Source: JBJXHN01 sp046233135
Lineage (GTDB): Bacteria > Pseudomonadota > Alphaproteobacteria > Rhodospirillales > Rhodospirillaceae
DNA: 64,000 bases
NCBI GenBank assembly: GCA_046233135.1
Contig: JBJXHN010000002.1
Coordinates: 682,001 to 746,000 of the forward strand
Reading direction: 5' to 3'
The notes below the pieces were generated by a model. That model was not told the DNA's origin and made no database searches. It was given only the letters and a program-made list of their open reading frames with translations. The position numbers were made by a program, and so were the translations under genes. Within the stretch, counting starts at the first letter, position 1, and every line of letters begins with the position of its first letter. Below, piece by piece: positions 58,648 to 64,000 of the stretch.

Positions 58648-61479
58648 ATGACCGTCCTGAAGGAAGCCGACCACGGCACCCCCGCCGTGACCAGCGAGAC
58701 CATGGTCACGGTGACCATCGACGGCCGGAACGTGACGGTGCCCGAGGGCACCTCGGTCATGCGTGCGGCCTCGGAGGCCGGCATTTCCATCCCCAAGCTG
58801 TGTGCGACCGACAGCCTGAAGTCCTTTGGCTCCTGCCGGCTGTGCCTGGTGCAGATCGACGGCCGCCGGGGCACCCCGGCGTCCTGCACCACCCCGGTCA
58901 GTGACGGCATGGTGGTGGCCACCGAAAACGCCCGTCTAGCCGCCCTGCGCAAGGGGGTGATGGAGCTGTATATCTCCGACCATCCGCTGGACTGCCTGAC
59001 CTGCTCGGCCAACGGCGATTGCGAGTTGCAGGACATGGCCGGCGTGGTCGGTCTGCGTGAAGTCCGCTACGGCATGGAGGGCAAGAACCACCTGAAGGCC
59101 GAAAAGGACACCAGCAACCCCTATTTCACCTTTGATGCGTCGAAATGCATCGTCTGTTCCCGCTGCGTGCGGGCCTGCGAGGAAACCCAGGGGACCTTCG
59201 CCCTGACCATCGCCGGGCGCGGTTTCGAGTCCAAGGTCAGCGCTGGCATGGAGCAACCGTTCATGGACAGCGAATGCGTGTCCTGCGGCGCCTGCGTCCA
59301 GGCCTGCCCCACCGCGACCCTGATGGAGAACACGGTGATCGAACAGGGGCAGGCGGAGCATTCGGTGCTGACCACCTGTGCCTATTGCGGGGTCGGCTGC
59401 TCCTTCAAGGCCGAGATGAAGGGCGAGGAAGTGGTGCGCATGGTGCCGCAGAAGGACGGCGGCGCCAACGAGGGCCATGCCTGCGTCAAGGGCCGGTTCG
59501 CCTGGGGCTATGCCACCCACAAGGACCGGGTGACCACCCCGATGATCCGCGAGTCCACCAACCAGCCCTGGCGGGAAGTCAGCTGGGAAGAGGCCATCGC
59601 CTTCACCGCCGCGCGCTTCAAGGCGATCCAGGCGCAGCATGGCCCGGCCTCCATCGGCGGCATCACCTCGTCGCGGTGCACCAACGAGGAAGTCTTCGTG
59701 GTGCAGAAGATGATCCGGGCGGCCTTCGGCAACAACAACGTCGACACCTGCGCCCGGGTCTGCCACTCGCCCACCGGCTACGGCCTGAAGCAGACCTTCG
59801 GCACCTCGGCCGGCACCCAGGACTTCAAGAGCGTGGAATCCGCCGATGTGGTGCTGCTGATCGGCGCGAACCCGACGGACGGCCATCCGGTCTTCGGCTC
59901 GCGGCTGAAGAAGCGGCTGCGCGCCGGGGCGAAGCTGATCGTGGCCGACCCGCGCCGCATCGATCTGGTGAAAAGCCCGCATATCAAGGCCGCCTATCAC
60001 CTGCCGCTGAAGCCGGGCACCAACGTGGCCATGGTCAACGCCATCGCCCACGTGGTGATGACCGAGGGCCTGGAAGATCGCCCCTATATCGAAGAGCGCT
60101 GCGATCTGGAGGCTTTCGCGAAGTGGGAAGCCTTCATCAAGGAAGAGCGCAACAGCCCCGAAGCGGTGGAGGCGGTGACCGGTGTGCCGGCCGCCGATGT
60201 GCGGGCGGCCGCGCGGCTGTACGCCAAGGCCGGCAATGGCGCCATCTACTACGGCCTGGGGGTGACCGAACACAGCCAAGGCTCGACCATGGTGATGGGC
60301 ATGGCCAACCTGGCCATGGCGACGGGGAACGTCGGGCGCGAAGGCGTGGGCGTGAACCCGCTGCGCGGCCAGAACAACGTGCAGGGCTCCTGCGACATGG
60401 GGTCCTTCCCCCATGAGTTCAGCGGCTACCGCCATGTGGCCGACGATTCCGTGCGGGCGATGTTCGAAGAGATGTGGGGCGCGTCCCTGCGGCCGGAACC
60501 GGGCCTGCGCATCCCCAACATGTTCGATTCGGCGCTGGACGGCAGCTTCCGGGGGCTTTACGTGCAGGGCGAAGACATCGCCCAGTCCGACCCCAACACC
60601 CAGCATGTGCATGCGGCCCTGGAAGCCCTGGACTGCCTGGTGGTGCAGGACCTGTTCCTGAACGAAACGGCGGCCTTCGCCCATGTGTTCCTGCCGGGGA
60701 CCTCGTTCCTGGAAAAGGACGGCACCTTCACCAACGCCGAGCGGCGCATCAACCGGGTGCGCCCGGCGATGACGCCGAAGAACGGCATGCACGAATGGCA
60801 GATCCCCTGCGAGGTGGCGACGGCCATGGGCTATCCCATGCGCTATGACCATCCGTCGCAGATCATGGACGAAATCGCCCGCCTGACGCCGACCTTCAAG
60901 GGCGTGAGCTTCGAGCGCCTGGACCGCGAAGGCAGCCTGCAATGGCCCTGCAACGACGCCGCCCCCAACGGCACGCGGACCATGCATATGAACGGCTTCG
61001 TGCGCGGCAAGGGCCAGTTCATGATCACCGAGTTCGTGGCCACGGATGAACGCACCAACCGCTTCTTCCCGCTGATCCTGACCACCGGGCGCATCCTCAG
61101 CCAGTACAACGTGGGTGCCCAGACCCGGCGGACCCACAACAGTGTCTGGCATTCGGAAGACGTGCTGGAAATCCATCCCCACGACGCCGAAGAGCGGGGC
61201 ATCGCCGATGGGGACATGGTGTCGCTGGCCAGCCGCAAGGGGGCGACGGCGCTGCGGGCCAAGATCTCCGACCGCATGCCGCAGGGGGTGGTCTATACCA
61301 CCTTCCACCACCCGGCGACCGGAGCCAACGTGGTGACCACCGAGTATTCGGACTGGGCCACCAACTGCCCCGAATACAAGGTCACCGCGGTGCAGGTGGC
61401 CCGCTCCAACCAGCTGTCCAACTGGCGCAAGGACCATGCGCCCGTTGTGGCCGCGACCGAACCAACCGCTGCGGAATAG
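58648..61479 (+). CDS. fdsA: NAD-dependent formate dehydrogenase alpha subunit (molybdopterin)
   Basis: A 943-residue catalytic subunit. Cluster ligands in order: [2Fe-2S] LCATDSLKSFGSCRLCLVQI; the His/Cys cluster DHPLDCLTCSANGDCELQ; two [4Fe-4S] CIVCSRCVRACEE and CVSCGACVQACPT; a further CAYCGVGCSFKAEMKGEEVV at the front of the molybdenum domain. The active-site residue is Cys in CARVCHSPTGYGLKQTFGTS (not selenocysteine), with the conserved His next to it. The ATG at 58648 with TTAGGAG upstream is preferred to the GTG three bases earlier. Bis-MGD insertion needs the following FdhD. It oxidises formate to CO2 and is reversible in relatives. Confidence 0.97.
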   Translation: MTVLKEADHGTPAVTSETMVTVTIDGRNVTVPEGTSVMRAASEAGISIPKLCATDSLKSFGSCRLCLVQIDGRRGTPASCTTPVSDGMVVATENARLAALRKGVMELYISDHPLDCLTCSANGDCELQDMAGVVGLREVRYGMEGKNHLKAEKDTSNPYFTFDASKCIVCSRCVRACEETQGTFALTIAGRGFESKVSAGMEQPFMDSECVSCGACVQACPTATLMENTVIEQGQAEHSVLTTCAYCGVGCSFKAEMKGEEVVRMVPQKDGGANEGHACVKGRFAWGYATHKDRVTTPMIRESTNQPWREVSWEEAIAFTAARFKAIQAQHGPASIGGITSSRCTNEEVFVVQKMIRAAFGNNNVDTCARVCHSPTGYGLKQTFGTSAGTQDFKSVESADVVLLIGANPTDGHPVFGSRLKKRLRAGAKLIVADPRRIDLVKSPHIKAAYHLPLKPGTNVAMVNAIAHVVMTEGLEDRPYIEERCDLEAFAKWEAFIKEERNSPEAVEAVTGVPAADVRAAARLYAKAGNGAIYYGLGVTEHSQGSTMVMGMANLAMATGNVGREGVGVNPLRGQNNVQGSCDMGSFPHEFSGYRHVADDSVRAMFEEMWGASLRPEPGLRIPNMFDSALDGSFRGLYVQGEDIAQSDPNTQHVHAALEALDCLVVQDLFLNETAAFAHVFLPGTSFLEKDGTFTNAERRINRVRPAMTPKNGMHEWQIPCEVATAMGYPMRYDHPSQIMDEIARLTPTFKGVSFERLDREGSLQWPCNDAAPNGTRTMHMNGFVRGKGQFMITEFVATDERTNRFFPLILTTGRILSQYNVGAQTRRTHNSVWHSEDVLEIHPHDAEERGIADGDMVSLASRKGATALRAKISDRMPQGVVYTTFHHPATGANVVTTEYSDWATNCPEYKVTAVQVARSNQLSNWRKDHAPVVAATEPTAAE

Positions 61480-61486
61480 GGGTGTC

Positions 61487-62461
61487 ATGGGGCGCAGCCA
61501 GTCCGATGTGGTTCCCGGCATGACCGGGGCCACCAACGGGGCCACCAACGGGGCCACCAGTCCCCCCGGCCGCCACCGGCCGGAGGAGCCGGAAGCGCAG
61601 GTCGCTTCCGGCTCCGTCTATGCGGCCGGATCGGCCTTTCGCGGGGCGGACCGGATGGAGCCGGTGGCCTGGCATCTGGCCGAGGAAGCGCCTGTGGCCT
61701 TCGTCTACAACACCGAATCCCACACGGTGATGATGGCCACGCCGGCGGATCTGGAAGACTTCGCCCTGGGCTTTTCGCTGGCCGAGGAAATCGTCGACGA
61801 CCCCCGCGCGGTGCTGCTGGTGAAGCCCGAGGCTGTGGCCGACGGCTGGCGCCTGTGCATCGCCGTGGACCCGGACCACCTGGGCCGGGGCGCGGCGGTG
61901 CAGCGGGGCATGGCCGGACGCACCGGCTGTGGCCTGTGCGGCGTGGACAGCCTGGACGGCGCCGTGCGCCCCGTGCGGCGGCGGACCCCTGGGGCCGGCC
62001 TGGACCCCAATGCCATCCCCGCCGAAGCGCTGATGCGGGCGTTCGAAGACCTGCCCGCCCATCAGCCGATGAACCGCCAGAACCGATCCGTCCACGCGGC
62101 GGCCTTCTGCGATGCGGAGGGCCGCATTCTGGTCTGCCGCGAGGACGTGGGCCGGCATAACGCGCTGGACAAGGTGATCGGTGCGGCGGTGCGGGCGGGG
62201 TACCGCCTGGCGGACGGGTTCGTGGTGATGACCAGCCGCTGCAGCTTCGAACTGGTTCAAAAGGCCGTGGCGGTGGGGATACCGCTGCTGGCCACCCTGT
62301 CGGCGCCGACGGCGCTGGCGGTGGATCTGGCCGGACGGGCCGGCATGGGGCTTGCCGCCCTGGCCCGGCCGGGAGGGGTGGTGATGTTTCGGGCACCCCC
62401 CGATCAGCAACAACAAGAAGACCACCAAGACCAAGAAGGCGACCAAGACCAAGAAGACTAA
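61487..62461 (+). CDS. fdhD: Formate dehydrogenase sulfurtransferase FdhD (FdsC)
   Basis: A 324-residue protein delivering sulfur to the molybdenum cofactor of FDH. Core motifs: EEAPVAFVYNTESHTVMMAT, then LEDFALGFSLAEEIV, the CxxC in GRTGCGLCGVDSL, and CREDVGRHNALDKVIGAAVR, then LPTA-like APTALAVDLA. The N-terminus holds a 12-base repeat giving NGAT-type residues, and the last 18 residues are QQQQEDHQDQEGDQDQED, an odd low-complexity tail whose bases read as KKTTKTKKATKTKK in the next frame. The ATG at 61487 lies seven bases after the fdsA stop, and the tail ends 44 bases before fdsD. Confidence 0.93.
   Translation: MGRSQSDVVPGMTGATNGATNGATSPPGRHRPEEPEAQVASGSVYAAGSAFRGADRMEPVAWHLAEEAPVAFVYNTESHTVMMATPADLEDFALGFSLAEEIVDDPRAVLLVKPEAVADGWRLCIAVDPDHLGRGAAVQRGMAGRTGCGLCGVDSLDGAVRPVRRRTPGAGLDPNAIPAEALMRAFEDLPAHQPMNRQNRSVHAAAFCDAEGRILVCREDVGRHNALDKVIGAAVRAGYRLADGFVVMTSRCSFELVQKAVAVGIPLLATLSAPTALAVDLAGRAGMGLAALARPGGVVMFRAPPDQQQQEDHQDQEGDQDQED
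61526..61560 (+). repeat. 12-base tandem repeat near the fdhD start
   Basis: Three units of GGGGCCACCAAC at about 61526-61537, 61538-61549 and 61550-61560 (the last diverging at its end), encoding repeated NGAT residues (GATNGATNGAT). Low-complexity N-terminal extension before the conserved FdhD core. Confidence 0.75.
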
Positions 62462-62505
62462 CAAGGCTCGAATTCGAGCCGTGCTGCCACACGAGGAGGG
62501 ATCGC

Positions 62506-62724
62506 GTGAAACAAGAAGACATGATTCGCATGGCGAATCAAATTGCCGCCTACTTCAGTGCCTTTCCGGACCAGGAGGCGATCGCGGGGATTACCGCGCA
62601 TATCCGGGATTTCTGGGAACCGCGCATGGTGCAACGCCTGCGCGACCACGCGGCCGCCGGCGGAGAGGGCCTGTCCCCCCCCGTTCTGGAGGCCGTGAAG
62701 GGACTGGAGCAGAAGGCCGCCTGA
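62506..62724 (+). CDS. fdsD: Formate dehydrogenase delta subunit
   Basis: A 72-residue helical protein. MIRMANQIAAYFSAFPDQEA, then IRDFWEPRMVQRLRDHAAAG matches the small FdsD subunit, which binds the alpha-beta-gamma complex and is needed for stable molybdenum enzyme. The start is a GTG at 62506 with GAGGAGGG upstream. It is last in the operon lysR-fdsG-fdsB-fdsA-fdhD-fdsD. The following 161 bases hold no gene. Confidence 0.9.
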   Translation: MKQEDMIRMANQIAAYFSAFPDQEAIAGITAHIRDFWEPRMVQRLRDHAAAGGEGLSPPVLEAVKGLEQKAA

Positions 62725-62824
62725 TCTCCTCGATCATCCGGAAACACCAAACGCGTCTGGTTCGTGCGTCGTAACGCACCCAGGGTCCTGCCTTGGGCGC
62801 ATGGTTGCGAGTCAGACCGTTCCG

Positions 62825-62862
62825 TCTTCGACTGAAATCATAAAAACTCATCAAGTCGAAGA
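62825..62862 (+). promoter_or_regulatory. Inverted repeat upstream of the OFA transporter
   Basis: TCTTCGACT (62825-62833) and AGTCGAAGA (62854-62862) are perfect nine-base arms around 20 AT-rich bases, ending 23 bases before the GTG start of the transporter. It could be an operator pair or an RNA hairpin in the leader. A smaller hairpin GTGCGT-CGTA-ACGCAC lies upstream at about 62763. Confidence 0.4.
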
Positions 62863-62885
62863 TAAATCGAACAGGGAGATGTTCC

Positions 62886-64000
62886 GTGAACATAATAGAA
62901 GGCCTGAAAAAGGAACACATCATAGCCGGGGAGGACTACAATCGTTGGTTGGTTCCCCCCGCGTCCATCGCAATTCACCTTTGTATCGGTTCCGTTTATG
63001 CCTGGAGTATTTTCAACCCCGCTCTGATCAAGGAGCTGGGGGTGGTGACCAGCGCGTCGGGAGACTGGTCGCTCAGCTCCGTCGTCTGGATTTTTTCCGT
63101 CGCCATCGTGTTCCTGGGTCTGGCCGCTGCCTTCGGCGGCAAATGGCTGGAGCGGGTGGGGCCGCGCATGGTCGGCTTCGTCGCCGCCTGCCTGTGGGGC
63201 GGCGGCTTCCTGATCGGTTCCGTCGGCATCGTCCTGCACCAGCTGTGGCTGATCTATCTGGGCTACGGGGTGCTGGGCGGCTGCGGCCTGGGCCTGGGCT
63301 ATGTCTCGCCGGTGTCGACCCTGATCCGCTGGTTCCCGGACCGGCGGGGCATGGCCACGGGCATGGCGATCATGGGCTTCGGCGGCGGGGCGATGATCGG
63401 CGCGCCGCTGAAGGAATTCCTGCTGAAGCTGTACTATGAAGCCCCCATGTATCTGGGTCCGGTCTCCGACGTTTCCCTGACCACCGAAGACGGCGTGCGC
63501 TACGCCACCGTCAACGGCAGCCAGACCGAAGTGGTGGTGGCCACGGCGGCGGACGTGGGCAAGATGATCGTGCCCGGTCCCGAAGGGGTCTATGCGGTGG
63601 GCACCGGGTCGACCGGGGCGGCCGCGACCTTCTTCACCCTGGGTATTCTCTATACCATTGTCATGATTGCCGCCGCCTTCTCCTACCGGGTGCCGCGCGA
63701 AGGCTGGGTGCCCAAGGGCTGGACCCCGCCGGCTGCCGAAACGGCGGCCAAGAAGATGATCACCCAGAACCACGTGCATATCGACCAAGCCCTGAAGACC
63801 CCGCAGTTCTGGCTGCTGTGGGTGGTGCTGTGCGCCAACGTCACCGCCGGCATCGGCGTGATCGGGGTGGCCAAGACGATGATGACCGAGATCTTCGGCA
63901 CCACCATGCCGATGATCGTCAACGGCGCCTTTGCCGCCACCTATGTGCTGATGATCAGCGTGTTCAACATGGTCGGCCGGTTCTTCTGGGCCAGCACGTC
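62886..64000 (+). CDS. Oxalate/formate antiporter-family (OFA) MFS transporter, 5' part
   Basis: A partial gene of at least 371 codons cut by the right edge. The GTG at 62886 with GGGAGA eight bases earlier is the start (VNIIEGLKKEHIIAGEDYNR). MFS helices are visible from residue 25 on: IHLCIGSVYAWSIFNPALIK, SVVWIFSVAIVFLGLAAAFG, ACLWGGGFLIGSVG, YLGYGVLGGCGLGLGYVSPV, then STLIRWFPDRRGMATGMAIM, which is the OFA-type motif, and later KTPQFWLLWVVLCANVTAGI. Position after fds suggests formate exchange, but OFA members transport several monocarboxylates; oxalate genes are not seen here. Confidence 0.88.
   Translation, partial: MNIIEGLKKEHIIAGEDYNRWLVPPASIAIHLCIGSVYAWSIFNPALIKELGVVTSASGDWSLSSVVWIFSVAIVFLGLAAAFGGKWLERVGPRMVGFVAACLWGGGFLIGSVGIVLHQLWLIYLGYGVLGGCGLGLGYVSPVSTLIRWFPDRRGMATGMAIMGFGGGAMIGAPLKEFLLKLYYEAPMYLGPVSDVSLTTEDGVRYATVNGSQTEVVVATAADVGKMIVPGPEGVYAVGTGSTGAAATFFTLGILYTIVMIAAAFSYRVPREGWVPKGWTPPAAETAAKKMITQNHVHIDQALKTPQFWLLWVVLCANVTAGIGVIGVAKTMMTEIFGTTMPMIVNGAFAATYVLMISVFNMVGRFFWAST

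Overview
The window is GC-rich, densely packed bacterial DNA from an alphaproteobacterium, most likely a member of the Rhodospirillales. The evidence for this is the ruvX-gatCAB arrangement, several TRAP transporters, a soluble NAD-dependent molybdenum formate dehydrogenase operon (fdsGBA-fdhD-fdsD) and a short alphaproteobacterial-type flagellin. I saw no rRNA, tRNA, CRISPR array or insertion sequence. One short AT-rich island (about 53.5-54.6 kb) stands out sharply from its surroundings.

Layout. 0-5 kb: the N-terminus of a GAF-like sensor protein, ruvX, gatCAB (tRNA amidotransferase) and a membrane-anchored HNH nuclease. 5-11.5 kb: an IclR regulator, a cupin, a TRAP transporter (P, Q, M), a class III CoA-transferase and a LysE-type exporter, apparently an uptake and activation unit for an unknown organic acid. 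11.6-25.1 kb: flagellar genes. A methyltransferase and a large HAD protein sit beside flgD-flgE-x-flgN-flgK-flgL (minus strand) and fliC-fliD-fliS (plus strand). 25.2-27.0 kb: an ECF sigma factor, a single-span putative anti-sigma factor and a CnrX/CpxP-like periplasmic sensor.

27.1-47.8 kb is the metabolic core. A minus-strand cluster encodes an aryl-acid CoA ligase of the feruloyl-CoA synthase type, enoyl-CoA hydratase, SDR dehydrogenase, thiolase, 4-hydroxybenzoyl-CoA-type thioesterase, acyl-CoA dehydrogenase and a Liv-type ABC importer whose permease LivM is fused to the ATPase LivG. A divergent MarR regulator flanks it. Next to it, a second minus-strand operon encodes 3-hydroxybenzoate 6-hydroxylase, maleylpyruvate isomerase, a TRAP transporter, gentisate dioxygenase and fumarylpyruvate hydrolase, with its own divergent MarR regulator. 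My reading is that the first cluster shortens the side chain of a phenylpropanoid acid (a 3-hydroxy compound would fit) and releases a free hydroxybenzoate. The second would then take that to fumarate and pyruvate through gentisate.

48-55 kb: a glycosyltransferase, a 2-hydroxychromene-2-carboxylate isomerase-like protein, ahpC-ahpF, rubrerythrin, then the AT-rich island with a TPR gene that appears frameshifted at a run of seven T, and a nuclease of the SNase family. 55.3-64 kb: a LysR regulator, the fds formate dehydrogenase operon and the start of an oxalate/formate antiporter-family transporter cut by the right edge.

The most interesting points are the two-stage aromatic catabolic supercluster with candidate MarR operators, the LivM-LivG fusion, the orphan ECF/anti-sigma/metal-sensor triad, the frameshifted gene in the low-GC island, the unknown small protein translationally coupled inside the flagellar hook operon, and the almost complete absence of basic residues from FlgD.
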